This document shows positions 13,101 through 25,825 of a stretch of DNA of 64,000 nucleotides, in pieces; within the stretch, counting starts at the first letter, position 1, and each line of letters begins with the position of its first letter. A program made the translations under genes and the position numbers. The stretch spans positions 62,001 through 126,000 of the forward strand of contig VZRR01002855.1 in the NCBI GenBank assembly GCA_013398015.1, read 5' to 3'. The notes beneath the pieces were generated by a model that was not told the DNA's origin, did not search any database, and worked only from the letters and a program-made list of their open reading frames with translations. This DNA is from Oreocharis arfaki (taxonomy: Eukaryota > Chordata > Aves > Passeriformes > Paramythiidae).

Positions 13101-15551
13101 AGGTACTTATTCAGTTTTATTGTTCTCTGTAGCTCATACAACATACAGATCTAAAAGAATAAAGCAAGCCATGTGGGGATTAGCAGTGGGTTTAAGTGTT
13201 AATGCTTCATAACACTCCATATTCTCAGAAATTCACATTAAAATTCTGAGAGTGGCATAAGCAGTGTGCAGAATCTTTGAAGAAAGATACTGTTAAAGTA
13301 GGGGGCTGGGGAAGTTATCTAGAGGTGAAAAGTGCATCCAAGAAAGTATGTTCTGAGCAGAACTTTCGTAATATGACTGAAAAAAACCCCACATCATGAA
13401 TTCAGCTCCAGTAACTAGCAGTACACTAAAGCTATATCTGATAATTTTGTGAAGTACTTTTTATTATTTCTGCTATGTTTCTGATTTTTTCCTTGTATTG
13501 CTAGCAAGTACACTATTGCTACTGATTACGGTCTACAACTTCAAAGTACAGGCTTATATTTGTGCAATGGCATAAGTCATATTTTCATTCATATTTTGAT
13601 TTTTGTGTTTGGAACTGATCACAGCAGAGTCACTACCAATTTATGAAGTTATAAGAAAGCCTGAAATGGGGTTTTGGCCACTTTTGGTTGTGTTTACCTC
13701 AATTACTTTAATCCCTCCTTCACAAAACCTGCTGATAATTCTACCAATATCAACATAAACAGAAGAATACAGATTGAGATTTAAAATCTGTCATCTTTCC
13801 TTTGTAAAGAGTCATGAAAAGGAAGATATCTTACTGTCCTAATTACTATTTACTACGTTGTCCTCTGTTCCTGCTGCCAGAAGTTACCAACATCTGTGTT
13901 AACTTTGGAGTTCTCATTTTCCTGAGAAGAGGCCAGAGCTAACTGGTTTTTGTTTCAACCCATTAAAAAAAATTACTTTCTCAAAAACTGTGTGACAGCA
14001 ATCAGCAAAATAACTCACAGATGGTAAAACCAAAAGCTGATATCCATTATAGGAATCAAAGAAAAACAAAATCATGAAAGCCTAGCTGTTTGATTCCTCC
14101 TCTCTTTTTGTCCCAGTCCAGGGTTTTTGGTTGATTCTCTGATGAGCTAATACTCAGCGCTGAATTTTTCAGGACTGGAGAGAGTCAATACTACCTTTTC
14201 TTTTGGGTCTTCAAGGAACGCTACCTCAAAACAGCGCTGATGACATGCAGGCAAGTATAAACCTGTTAGCAGATTTAGAAGCCCCAGATTTCTCACTTCT
14301 GGTAGCACTTTAACCAGATCAAAGACGTAAACTCATCTTTCATTTTTATTTCACTCTCAGACCTATACTTTACTGTCTCTGCAAAATTATTTTGTGTCAG
14401 AAATGAATCTTTTTCTTTTCTATGGTCACCCTAAAGCAGACTGTCTGTTCTTTTCCATATCACTTGCAGTATGGCCAACAGATTGTTAAAAAACATTATT
14501 CCTTTGCTGAAACGTAGGAAGTAATCTTCTTTAGCTGTATGTGAAAGTCACTAAGCACACCTATTATAAAGTAAAATAGAGCAAACAGCACAAATGTAAT
14601 CAGGTAACATTGCTCTGCTCTGGTCTGGTAGCTTGTTAAAAGAGAACAGTTTTTTCACTACATCAAATCATTTGGCCTCACTCAAGCCATCAGTAAAATT
14701 CCCACTTGGTGGACTAGAATAAAAGTGGCATCAATAAGTAAAACAGGTAATTTTTATTCTGCAACAGTTATACATAAAATATACATAAATATAAGTATTA
14801 CTGGATACTGTAATTGATCAAAAATAGGTGGCATGATTTTGTAAAAGTCCTGGAGCAGTACATACACCAGAACTCACATCAATTTACTGAAGGGGGGATT
14901 ATTGAAATAAGAAGGTTTACAGTTTTTACTGGTTTGGTAGAATGGTGGCTGAGATTCAAATCTGCATCTGAAGTTCTGTACTCCATTATAAGGAGTGCTG
15001 TGGACAGTATTTACAGGTGTTTTGACATTTTCCCTCAGCAGTATCTGATTTAATTATGAATGCAAGTGCTTATAATTTAAAAATCTGAAAATCATCTATA
15101 TTTATGATTGTATAACACTGTTTCTCATGCCTTGTGTTATTCTACATAGCCTTGTCAACTGGTGTGACCCTCCTTTTGACAGTTTGTGATCTAACTATGC
15201 ATGCGGGTGATCACCATTCGTATCAATTTTAACTCTAATATTGTCCTACTTTTTGAAGCAATTCATATAATTAGTACTTTGCAGTGTGTTTTAATAAGGA
15301 ACACAATTTAAAGAAGGAAAAGTATTTGTTAAATCGAGCATTGAGTTTTTTCACAGAAAAATAACAAAGAAATAATATATTGGTTGTCTCGTAAAAAAAA
15401 GTATTTTAAAAAAAATGTACATAAAATTCTGTTTGAAGAAGCCCTCGATATTATAAAGCAAAGTGGAAAGGCAAGTCTTTACAAAAATACAAGTTGAAAT
15501 TTTGGAACATTGTACAAGGAAATTTTTCCAATACACATACTTACAATGTAA
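7134..15551. other. AT-rich non-coding stretch
   Basis: About 8.4 kb without a recognisable gene or repeat. A slightly GC-richer patch at about 10205-10440 includes a seven-G run, but I cannot classify it. No open frame here exceeds about 80 codons or shows a known domain. Confidence 0.6.
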
Positions 15552-16155
15552 AATCACAGAATCATAGAATGATTTGGCTTAGAAAGGACCTTGAAGATCA
15601 TCTATCTCCAACCACCTTACCATGGGCAGGGGCACCTTCTACTACATTAAGCTGCTCAAAGCCCCGTCCAGCCTGGCCTTGAACACTGCCAGGGATGGGG
15701 TGAGGTGTGGGAGTTCCTACCGCAGTTTTCCCTGTTATNGGCACATGGTGCATTCATAATTTCTCCAGGCAACTCATTCCGGTGTCTTACCACTCTCAGA
15801 GCAAATTTCTTCCATATATCTAAAGTAAATTTCCCCTCTTTCAGTCTGAACCCATTACTCCTTGCCCTATCACTACAGTTCCTGATGAAGTGTCACTCTC
15901 CAGCTTCCCTGTAGGGTCCCTTCAGACACTGGAAGGTTGCTGTGAGTTCTCCACTGCTCTTCTCCAGGTTGAACAGCCCCAACTTTTTCAGCCTGCCTTC
16001 ATAGGGAAGGTACTCTACTTCCCTTCTCAAAGTCATGGTTTCCCTCAGGACTTGCTCCAGCAGTTCTATACCCTTTTTATGTAGGAGCACCAGAACTCTA
16101 TTCAGTATTCCAGGTGGGGACTCATGAGAGCTGAGTAGAGGGAGAATCACGGGGA
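15552..16155 (-). mobile_element. CR1 non-LTR retrotransposon, 3' fragment, antisense
   Basis: The plus strand starts with AATCACAGAATCATAGAATG, the complement of the CR1 terminal octamers. It then runs backwards through the 3' UTR (GGGCAGGGGCACCTTCTAC, CTCAAAGCCCCGTCCAGCCT) into the ORF2 C-terminus, ending near GAGTAGAGGGAGAATCAC. About 600 bases are kept and the 5' part is truncated. A single N sits at 15739, in a spot where the local text also departs from the family pattern. Divergence is moderate. Confidence 0.92.
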
Positions 16156-16165
16156 TCCTCTCCAA
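15893..16165 (-). pseudogene. CR1 ORF2 C-terminal remnant
   Basis: A 90-codon minus-strand open frame reads through motifs typical of the C-terminal end of the CR1 ORF2 polyprotein: EGRLKKLGLFNLEKS and FQCLKGPYREAGE. In an intact element ORF2 encodes an endonuclease and reverse transcriptase. This fragment lies downstream of the catalytic domains and has no enzymatic motif. It stays open by chance in a dead 5'-truncated copy, and it runs about 10 bases beyond the edge of the element I can recognise. Confidence 0.75.
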
Positions 16166-18534
16166 TTTACTTTCTTATGGAAGGAAAAACAGTTCCAGAG
16201 TTTACCTAAACAGATCAGACTACTTTCATCTACTCCCTTCTATAAACCCTTCTTCTACTATCTGAAAGATCCGCAATAAAAAATAGACCACCCTGCAACT
16301 TTACCTAGATTTTGCAGCTAGAATTTATTTGATGCCTGATTTTCCTGCTTGTTTAGCATTTAAAAGTAAAAGGTCTTTGGGAGTGTCACCAAGACTTGTT
16401 CATTCATTTCAACCCAGACCATTTTCCTAAATATTGAAGACTAATATCCAGTAACACTAGCATGCCTGTTCCAGAACCGCTTTTAATAAATGAAAATGTA
16501 CAAGCCTTAAAAAAACCTGGTTGGAAGTCTATTAACAATTTGTTTGACAAAACAAGGTTCTATTTTAATATACAAAGTCTCCCTTCCTTCTAGTGACTGT
16601 GTTGGCAATAAGCTGTACGGGCACACGAACAGCAGATGGAAAACATGCTAGCACTGCAGTACTCCTAATACTTTAATTTCATTATGTGCCTCTGCACCTA
16701 TTTTTTCACATTGTTTTTGTCAGACTTCTTCTTTCAGAAAAAAATAAAAATTACTTAGCTCATTTAATCAGCAGCTTTGTGGAGAACAGATTTGCAAATT
16801 AGTTTGAATTGAGGTAGCAAGGCAGGCAGGTGCTTCCATGTTGGGAGCTATTGAACTTCTCTGAACCCAGTCAGTTCACTCCTGGAATGCATCCATGCTT
16901 TAAGAGATATTAAAGCTGAACAGGATCTATATAAGTCATCTGTCCCTCTCCTTGCCAATATGAGTAGCTATCTGTACAAAAAACGTAACCCATCAAGCCT
17001 AGACTTTAAAAACCCAGGTCATTAATGTTTCACTCTCTATTGAGAGAGTATTCTTCAATTCAGTTATTCCTTGGAGTTTGTGTTAGATTTCACATAGAAC
17101 CCAAATGTTTTCTTCTCTTGCTTTAATGGTACCATATCTGACTATTGTTCCTTTCTTCCAGATTTGAAAAAGACTGAAATGCTAAACTCAATGCCAAGAG
17201 TGTCCTTGATATAAAAATGGCCAAGAATTCACCTTTAGTTTAGTCTGCTAAGTGACTGCATCCTCTTACTCACTGTATCAAATCATACACTCAGAGAAAA
17301 AAGTTTTCCTGACTTCTGGAATAGTAGATAGGTCCTCCCACCAAAAAAATATTCTGATGTTGGGAATAGGTCTCTCTTGTCCTACCCAACATGTTCTCAT
17401 GAAAACATCCCAAACTGACCCACGGCTGATGATGGTTTCTACTCAATAGATAAAGATTAATGGACTGCAAATAAAATAATGCAATTTGGGATATGACAGC
17501 CACTCTACAGCCTAACTAAAGAGTCAATACTAAAATAAGATGATAACTTCTTATTTGCATTACATATATTTAATGACAAAAGAAATTTGTTTTTCTTTCA
17601 GTCGATGATTATGGCCCTACGACAGTATACGAACAAAGCTAATTCTATTAAATTGTACTAAAATTTGCAAAAGAATTAGAGTAGTGTATGTATAAAATAG
17701 ACCACAATTTTCCACAGTATTATACATTATCTTCACACTGATTTTGTCCTTATTTTTTTTACAAGTTTCTCTCATGTAGCAAGTATCTTTGACTCTTTTT
17801 TCTTTCTACAAAGCTTATGTTTTTTTTCGTTTATTTCTTTTTTTCGTTCCCTTTATTTCATAGTAGCAAAGCCATTATTACTTCATGCAGTCTGAAGAAG
17901 TATTTTTCTAACAGCACTTTTCAGTTTTGTGCAGGGAATAACTTTTTGTCTCTACAACAATACTAGTATGTCAGGTAGCTTTAATATCCCTAAGAAGGCA
18001 GGTAAATTCATTAATAATTTGTTCATAACACATTCTAAGCCATGTATTGTTAAATAGCAATGGTAGCATTCCTCTGAGAATTCTTTAAAACTTACCATTT
18101 TTTCTACATCATCTAAATTCTAGCAACAAAAGTTTCAGATTATTAAACACATGCATTTTCACAAAATGCTCTCTCTTTAGGGAGAGGGGGGAAAAGCATC
18201 AGCTGACTTTAAGAAGTTTTCTTGTACATTTTTTATGTTATCTGAAATAATAATTATTTGTTCCTGTAGTGCATATTAGTTCCAAGGGGAAGAGTCTAGG
18301 GTTTTTTTTTTTAAATTTACTTTTGCGATTTTTTATTTCAGGCATGGGAGGCAGGTATGGTAGTGTTGGTTTGTATGGGTTTTTTCCTGGAATTCATTTC
18401 TAGAGCGTACAGGTAGAAGTTTGTGGACAAATCAGGAGATGAATTAATCCTTGAAAAAAATAATAATTGTACATATATTATTGTTCAATTTACTTATGTA
18501 AAATACAGATATAAATATAAAATACGTTTTATTA

Positions 18535-18620
18535 CAAACACACACACATATGTACACAAATGTATATAGACCTGTGTGTGTATTTATATATACATATATA
18601 TGTATATATATATGTATATT
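18535..18620. repeat. Composite (CA)n-(TG)n-(TA)n microsatellite
   Basis: A short CA run, a short TG run and a longer TA/TATG region follow within 86 bases. The CA and TG runs are complementary to each other and the TA part is self-complementary, so the whole can fold back or extrude. A length polymorphism is likely. Confidence 0.85.
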
Positions 18621-19476
18621 TTGAATTTTTCTGCTCTGGTTAAATATAATAGTATTATCTGAATATCCAGACAGCAGACAGCTAGTATGTAGACATTTAC
18701 AAAAATGTTGTCATAGCCGTTAAAAAAGAAAACACCTTTGAAAACTGTCCCTGAAGGAATTAAACTGTGAAGATTTGTGTCATAAGGACATCCAAAGAAA
18801 GCTGAAGTGGCTTATAAAAATCATTAGGTACCCACTCAGTGACCTACAAGTAAAAGTTTGTAGTCAGTACTAGTTTTATAATAAGGTGAAGGATTCAATT
18901 ACATTTGAAAATTCCTGTTAACATGTAGGCGAATAGGCAAAAGAAACTCAACACATCATTTTTATGGACAGATATTAACCTTCACAGATCACTGAGTATA
19001 TCCAGACTCTATAATTGTGTTTGCTAAAAACAAAGACTCCTAAGCTTCTTCCAGATGACTCAGCAGAAATGTATTTTTTAAAATGACACTATATTGATCT
19101 TAACTGTATATCCTTCAAGAAAATCTGTGTGTCAGGAAACTTTGACCCAAATTTTCAATGACAGCAGAAAAAAGTATATTCTTTTTTTCTTCCTGGATTT
19201 AGGAAGGGGTTTAGCAGTGTGACTAGTGTTTACAAAAAAAAAAAATAAAAATCCAGTGATAAAGCACCTTTTTAAATGTTGCTGCAATGACTGAAAAATG
19301 AATTCCAAACTTCTGGAGATCACCTTAAAAATTTAATTAAATGTATGACATAGTGATGTATTTCCTAAACCCATATATATTAGAAAGTAAAGGGAAAAAA
19401 AACCCAAAAAACAAAAGGAGAGAGGGAAATCTAAGCTAGAAATTTTGTTCTGGTTTTCTTTTGGTTTTAGTTGTTT

Positions 19477-19498
19477 GGGGAAAGGGCAGGGGGAGGGG
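19477..19498 (+). other. G-quadruplex motif
   Basis: Four G tracts of 4, 3, 5 and 4 bases separated by loops of 3, 2 and 1 bases fit the standard rule of four runs of three or more Gs with loops of 1-7. It stands alone in AT-rich DNA. Confidence 0.75.
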
Positions 19499-19971
19499 TT
19501 GGTGGTTTATTTGTGGTGGTTTTAATTTTTTTTTGTACTAGAAAACATTTATCTATGTTTTCCAGAAACTGGTTTGCAGAACACTTTCAAGCTTGGCATT
19601 TGTCCTCATCTTGACTTAATCCTGAACATCAGACCCTATATCTTCTGATTCACAGAATTTTTTCTACTTGGATTCAGCATTTATGTCAGAGAAGTCACAC
19701 AAATTAGGTGCCCTGTTTTTCTAGGTCCCAAAGATGCATATAAAGCCTGCCTATCCAACACCAACTATTAAACTCACCATAAAACACAGCAGTCACTGCC
19801 ACTTGCAGGTTCTCCGATCCTGCATTTTATGGAGTATCTACTGAGGAAGAAGCATCCACCTCCCTCAGAACCTCAAGGCTTTAGAAGTACAGCTAACATG
19901 TCCCCACTGCTGCTAATTAGACAAAGTGGAAACCACTGTCCTTACTGAATTTCTACCACGAATTAAAGGTT

Positions 19972-20268
19972 AATAGAATCATAGAATCATTTATGTTGGA
20001 AAAGACCTCCAAGATCATCAAGTCCGATCATAAACATGGCATTGCGAAGTCCACCGCTAAACCATCCCTAAGTGTCACAGCTACTTCTCTTTTAAATACC
20101 TCCAAGGACAGTGACTCAACCACTTCTCTGCACAATCCTTCCCATCCTTAACAACCCTCTCAGGGAAGACATTTTTCCTAATAGCCAATCTAAACCTCCC
20201 TGGGCACTACTTGAGACCATATCCTCTTGACCTATCACTTGTTACTTGGAAAAGAGACCGAACACTTT
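19972..20268 (-). mobile_element. CR1 non-LTR retrotransposon, 3' fragment, antisense
   Basis: It starts on the plus strand with AATAGAATCATAGAATCATT (complement of the CR1 terminal octamers). It then carries GTTGGAAAAGACCTCCAAGA, CCACCGCTAAACCAT, TTTTAAATACCTCCAAGGAC and CTATCACTTGTTACTTGG, all in the order expected for a reversed CR1 3' end. About 300 bases remain. An A-rich run (about 20276-20307) follows directly at the truncated 5' side. Confidence 0.93.
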
Positions 20269-21129
20269 CATTTAAAGAAAAGAGAAAAAAAAAACAAAAA
20301 ACAAAAAGCCTTATAACGTATAAAATCTCATATGTTCATGCTGCTACCCCCAAAAAAGCATTAAAACATCATTATTTTCATATAATCAAAACAGATTTTA
20401 TGGGAGGCAGAGGTAATTGAGGTGTCAAAAAAGTCATCCTTAACTTGCATTAAGATATTGACTACAGAAAAAGAGGGGTACTTTTTATGTACTCCTCCAT
20501 ATTATGTGATTTTTAGAATAGGTTTTTCCCTGTTTAATATAAAGATATGATTGGCACTGAGAGATACGATGTGTAGAGGTCAGAGAGGTCTGACTAGGCT
20601 GACCATAACTTTTCATCCAGGTTACTGCTGGTAGCCAGGAGTTTCTCCTTGATCCTGTCTCTCTCCGCCATGTGTTTTTTGTTGTATCCTGCTACCTAGC
20701 ATCTGGCCACTGCTTCAACAGAAGTCCATACTTAAGATTTGGATAAATCAGCAATGCAAAGAGTCTGAATAAATAGCTTCAGTACTGCATCCAAAATTCC
20801 AGGCATAAATCCAAAAACATTCAATGGAGAATGTCACTAGAGATTTCCAGGGTAGACTATCTTTTTGTTTGTGAAGAAAAACAGTGTCTTTCTTCATTCT
20901 AGCTCATAGCAAAAGTTTGCTTGCAATCCAAAAATGTTCAAACAAAGAAGTTTTAAATTAAATAAAAACCTTACCCTGTACATTAGTTGATTTTTAGAAC
21001 AGCTAAAATAGTCACAGTATTTTTGAAACATCCCTTTCATTAAGGAAGGAAAGCTGAAAAATAAAACCTTAATCAAATTTTTAAAAAGATACATCTTACT
21101 CTGTATATTGTAGTGAGTGTTAAGGAAAC
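20269..21129. other. Non-coding stretch, nothing recognised
   Basis: It begins with the A-rich tract beside the CR1. The remainder is AT-rich without repeats, RNA genes or open frames that I can support. Confidence 0.6.
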
Positions 21130-21369
21130 TTCCTTCTCTGACCATTGAGGAGTCACACTCCCACCACCAGGGCCTTTCACTGCTGGCACCGAAGCCCCTT
21201 CACAGCTGGTGGCTCCAGTGAGCAGACAGGTGCCACTTTTGACTCCCTACACACCCTATTCTCACAGTCAGACCAGGTTTCCTTACTTGTTTATTACTCT
21301 GGTTTTTCACTGCATGCTTTGTTTGCATTAGCAGTGAAGGACTTTTTTATAAGTTGTAAGATAAACATT
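21130..21369. other. Unclassified GC-richer segment upstream of an LTR-like unit
   Basis: Base composition shifts upward at about 21130 compared with the AT-rich flank, and stays different up to the LTR-like unit. An 84-codon open frame (21145-21399, plus) lies here without any domain I recognise. It may belong to the same insertion as the next two entries. Confidence 0.3.
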
Positions 21370-21650
21370 GTTTATGTTTTTGTAACGAATCTTTTTTAAG
21401 TTGTACTTTTAGAATTGTTTTGCATTCCTTCTCCAGAGGCGGAGGAAGGTGATGGACTGAATTTATATCCTATCAATTTGGAGAGGCTTAACCTCTTCAT
21501 CCAATTGTTGATTGTCTGTACATATGTATATAAGTGTGAAAATAAACGAGGGGCCAGGCTTTTGCCCGTCAGCCCGAAACCTTGGTGTGTGAATGAAACC
21601 TGCGTCCATGCCTGATTGTTAGTGTCGATCTGCGACACTTGTTCAACCCC
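21370..21650 (+). mobile_element. LTR-like unit with TATA box and polyadenylation signal
   Basis: A TATATAAG box at 21527-21534 is followed closely by AATAAA at 21541-21546. A GC-richer tail of about 100 bases follows, ending near TTGTTCA, which resembles the U3-R-U5 order of a retroviral LTR in plus orientation. The 14-base spacing between the two signals is shorter than in most LTRs. I did not find a convincing primer binding site after the end. The family is unknown. Confidence 0.42.
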
Positions 21651-22180
21651 AGGTTTTCCTAAGGCACAATAACAGAAAGAGCTGGAGCTGGTGCCTCCCA
21701 GGAGGGATCCCCACTAAAAGAACCTCTGCATTTTTATACCCTCACAGTCCAAGTGCACAAAAGTCTTGGCTCTTCATCCTGAATCCGCAGCTCCTGCCGT
21801 ATCTCTGAGTGTCTGGTCACCTGGCAAGAGGTCAGCAGTTCAAAGCCTCTTCGCTTGGGATCCCACCAGCCAGAACTCCACGTGCAGCTCCCACTGCAGC
21901 TGCTCACGGAGCTACGAGCCCTGGCTGTATATCCTAACAGTGAGTGTGTTTGCATTTAGATTTAACAGTAACAACTTCTTCTCATTTACCTCTGCAAGCC
22001 TGAGAGAGAGGTCCCAGGCCCTCCCTTCAGACTGCAACTTGCTGGGCTGTATCCATCATCTGAAGATTTGTTTGGGTCAAAGCCTCTGCCCTGGCATAGA
22101 CAGCTGCTCCAGCACCTCTTGGAAAATGTGCCCTGTGCTGCATAACTACCATTCCTTTGCTATGGTTGCTAGTGGATGAG
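21651..22180. other. GC-richer unclassified segment, possible retroelement part
   Basis: A block with a sharp return to AT-rich DNA near 22180. It contains CACTAAAAGAACCTCTGC (about 21712) followed by a pyrimidine-rich stretch, which could be the R-U5 of a second, different LTR. The 137-codon plus frame at 21766-22179 has no domain I recognise and many Ser and Cys residues. I cannot identify it further. Confidence 0.3.
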
Positions 22181-23259
22181 CTAGATATTTCTATGAAATT
22201 ATAAAATAATTTAGTTTACCTACATTGCTGATTTTTTTGTGGAAAAACATAGGACAATTTTTTCTTGTATTTTTAAAAGTTTGAGAGTTTCCCTAGTGAT
22301 TTATAATAAAAATATTTGCATAAGTTTTACATTTCATGAAGATTTATACTGGAGAGAACTCCTCCATCAAACCGATGCTTATTTAAGCTTTTCACAAAAA
22401 ATATCTGTGGTGTTTCTATTATTTTGAAGTATATCTCATAACTCTTAAGCCAAACTTTAAACTGTACCCTGACTGTACAATTATTCTTTGAAAAAAAATC
22501 ATATTTAAGTTCTGATTATTTTATTCTAACATTTTTGTAATACTTAAAGACCAGAAAAGCCATGTGATTCTTCGTGAAATTAAGAAATTATCAACATCAG
22601 TGTTCCTGTCTGATACAAAGGAGGAGTTATATAGAGTGAAATGCATTTAACCTCGTTCTATAACTTTTAAATATGGCCCAATCATACACTAAAGTTCTTT
22701 AACAAAGGCCACGGGTGCATTGTACTCTCTGAACAAGAAGATATGGACATAAAAAGAAGTGGCACCCAAGGTAAATTTGCTCAAATAGAGTAAGAAATAT
22801 AAGTTGAAAAAGGGAAAAAGAGGGTGAAGAAGAGTACATAATTTAGAATTATATGTTTTTCAGGCACACACTTCATAGAAAATATTGTGGAAAAGGCTAG
22901 AATAAAAGTGCACAAATTGCCACTGAAATTTTATTCATATTTTATTAATCCAACAGACAAATAGTTATAGGTTTAAAAATACATTGAATCAAACAAGCTA
23001 ATTGCATTATCAGTACTTTAGAATCTTTATAGATTTTTAACTGTTATCAGACAGGAATCATGTGCCTTTGGTGCTGAATTTTCACTGAACATGGTGACAG
23101 GCCACCAACTGTCCCAAAAAATCAGGGAGACCATAAGGATACAGAATATAAAATTGTGAACTTTAAATCACTCTTCAAAAAACAGTCTAAACAAAGACAA
23201 AAGGAGATAATCTGGTCATTAATTACAATACAAAAGTGAGCTTTCAAAAAAAATTATCC

Positions 23260-23329
23260 AAAAAAAAAAAAAAAGAAAAAAACGTGTCATTAAAAAAAAA
23301 AAAAAAAAAAGCGTTTAAAAAAAAAAAAC

Positions 23330-23358
<29 letters not shown>
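23260..23358. repeat. Cluster of poly-A runs
   Basis: Several A homopolymers lie in about 99 bases, separated by short inserts (for example CGTGTCATT and GCGTTT). It may be one or more retrotransposition tails or a simple expansion. Exact lengths in the assembly are unreliable. Confidence 0.85.
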
Positions 23359-23360
<2 letters not shown>

Positions 23361-25571
23361 TTTGAAGAGAAATTCATTAAAGGTACATATATCCTCAGAT
23401 TGAACCCTTTATAAAGTTTTTGCTAGGTGATCCCATAAATAGACACAGATGAATAAGTGCACATAGAATGATAGCTGGGTGTCTAGGGAATGGAATGCCT
23501 TCTGTAGAACAGGCAAAAAGAGCCCTGTGCTTCTTCAGTCTGAAAAAAAAAAAAAAAGAAAACTGAAATACCAGTTCCGTAAATCCTGCAGGAAAAAGAA
23601 TTTCTCTTACCAGCAAGACCCAATGAAACTATCAAGCATGTTAAACCTGAGAAAACTCTTCTTCATGGATCCTTAATTGAACCTGTTATGGCATGATGTG
23701 TAAGACTGAACTCTGTACAGAGGAATGATTCATTAAAGCCTATGAAGCATAACTAAATGCTGCCTCCCTCAGAAAGGTATTTGTCCTTGCACTCTTTTCC
23801 TCCATATTTACTGCTGTAAATGTAAAAGATATTACTACCAAAGAGGATACCAATTGGTTTAACCCTTTTGAGAGTATTTGATTTTTTATGCAACACTCTT
23901 TGCATGTCAACATTCAGAAGTGCACCAGAAGGAACACTAGTTAGGTAAAAGCCATGCAAACTTGCAAATTTAATTTAGCTGCATATTTTTTTAAAAAATA
24001 ATTTCTATCAATGCAAAACTAATAAAATGGTGCCGTTGCAGAGGTGCAGACAAAAAATAACACATAACTCAAATAATAAAGCCTAACCACCTAGAAATTC
24101 AGAAACAGCATATGTATTTCACAGGAATCATCCTCATTTGTGGACATGTTCCAGGCTCAGCCTATTTAATTTTATGTCTCTTCTTCCACTGAGGAATTTA
24201 ATACCTTACTTAAGGGCAATATATTTACCAGAAACAATAGCAAAACTGCCGTTTGCTGTAATAAATTCCAATTATTACATTCACTATTTATAGATTTTTC
24301 TATTGACCAACTTTTAATTTTCTTCATAGTGTCCTGGGTAACCCAAAATATTATCGTGTTCCTCAACTATCTCTGCCCAACATTGTTATTTTCCCTTTAA
24401 GAACCTGTGGCACAGCTGGAAATGCAACTGTGGGGCAGGGAGGTGCTGGTCCCTTTCAGAAAGTTCATCAAATTATTTGTTCTAGTGCAAATCTGAACAT
24501 TAAAATTACAAGAAAAGCAAATAATTATGTTTTCCCAACTGAAAATAGCCTTTTTTATTTAAGACTGATTTGAAGACCTCTGTGTTTTGTTAACCATAAG
24601 ATTTTGTTTGTCCTGTATTGTAAGTGATGTTCACATAATTTTACTGAGTCTTTCTGCAGTCTGAAGGGCAAGAACTCTATTACAAAACATGTCCAGAAAT
24701 GTGTTACAAAATTGTAAGATAATTACTGAAATAGTAATTATTCAAGAAACATTACTCTGGAAGATTTAAAATTAAAATTACCTTAGTAACAGACCAAATG
24801 TTTTCTCATATTAATGAGTCACAACTATGTATTTCTGAATAACCCTTCATAGTGGTAGGATGTTTTTTCCCTCTTTAAACACTCTTAAATCAAAGTGAAT
24901 AAAATTAAAAGAAAATCCCTCAAAAGAATGAGGCTGTTATCAGTCATTGAGCTCATTGGAGTTCATTGGGGACAAAAAATAATGCTATCTAATTAATTAG
25001 GTTGACAGCAAACTGTGTGACATATTTCATATGGCTGGCTGGTTTAACATTCTAAACCCTCTTGTTTATTAGAGCTTGCATGTTTCAAATAGAAAAGGAC
25101 ATTAGACATCCCATCTGCTGTGTAACAGAGCTTCAGAAAAAAAAATACACTGAAGTCTTGATAAGTTCATATCACAATAACAAGACAAATGCAGCATCTT
25201 ATCTGATACATAATGAAACAATTCCAATTGTTTCTAAAATTCTATTATTTTAATCAGGCTGCATGGAAATAAACATCCTACTGTCAACATGATTCCTTGA
25301 TCAAAGTCTGACGTCAGGTTAGTCAATAAAATGTCTCAGTTTGAAATACCTCTTATCTCTAAGTGAGCACCAGTAAAATTTTGAAATGGAATGCACATCC
25401 TGAGATGGCACATCTTGTTTACAAAGTGGTGGTTGGCAAATAGTGATATAATACTGACTGACTACTATGCAGAGCTGTGACTCTAATTATGTGCATATTC
25501 TGAAATAAATTTGTTAGAAAGCAATTTACTTAAAAATGCATGATTCTATTTCATGCCTGAATACACTTACG

Positions 25572-25599
25572 TGAAAGTACCGTACTTTCATACTAGTAT
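25572..25599. other. Two adjacent small palindromes
   Basis: TGAAAGTAC and GTACTTTCA flank a single C (25572-25590), making a 9-bp-arm palindrome. It overlaps by one base the perfect 10-mer ATACTAGTAT (25590-25599). Confidence 0.7.
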
Positions 25600-25825
25600 A
25601 CTTCAAATAGATTTAGCAAGCATAGGACGGGGCAGAAATCCAAGTATGCTATCATCAAGCTCTTTCTTTTTTTCATTTTTCTTTTCAGTGAAATATTTTA
25701 TGAGTAACACTTTTGTTCGCATAGATATCCATATCATGCATGGCTACATAAAACTGTATGCAATTATAAGTTCTTGAGTTCTGATGGAATCAAATGCAGA
25801 AATTAGGTAGTAGGACTACCTAAAA

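Larger units (their letters stand above)
16156..19971. other. AT-rich non-coding stretch
   Basis: No gene or transposon recognised. It contains T-rich patches around 17810-17850, the composite microsatellite at 18535-18620 and the G-rich motif at 19477-19498, listed separately. Confidence 0.6.

Noticed and set aside
14164..14310. Possible exon with a TTTTTCAG acceptor and a 49-codon open frame
   Set aside because: The frame is short, ends in a stop without a good donor site, and matches no protein I recognise.
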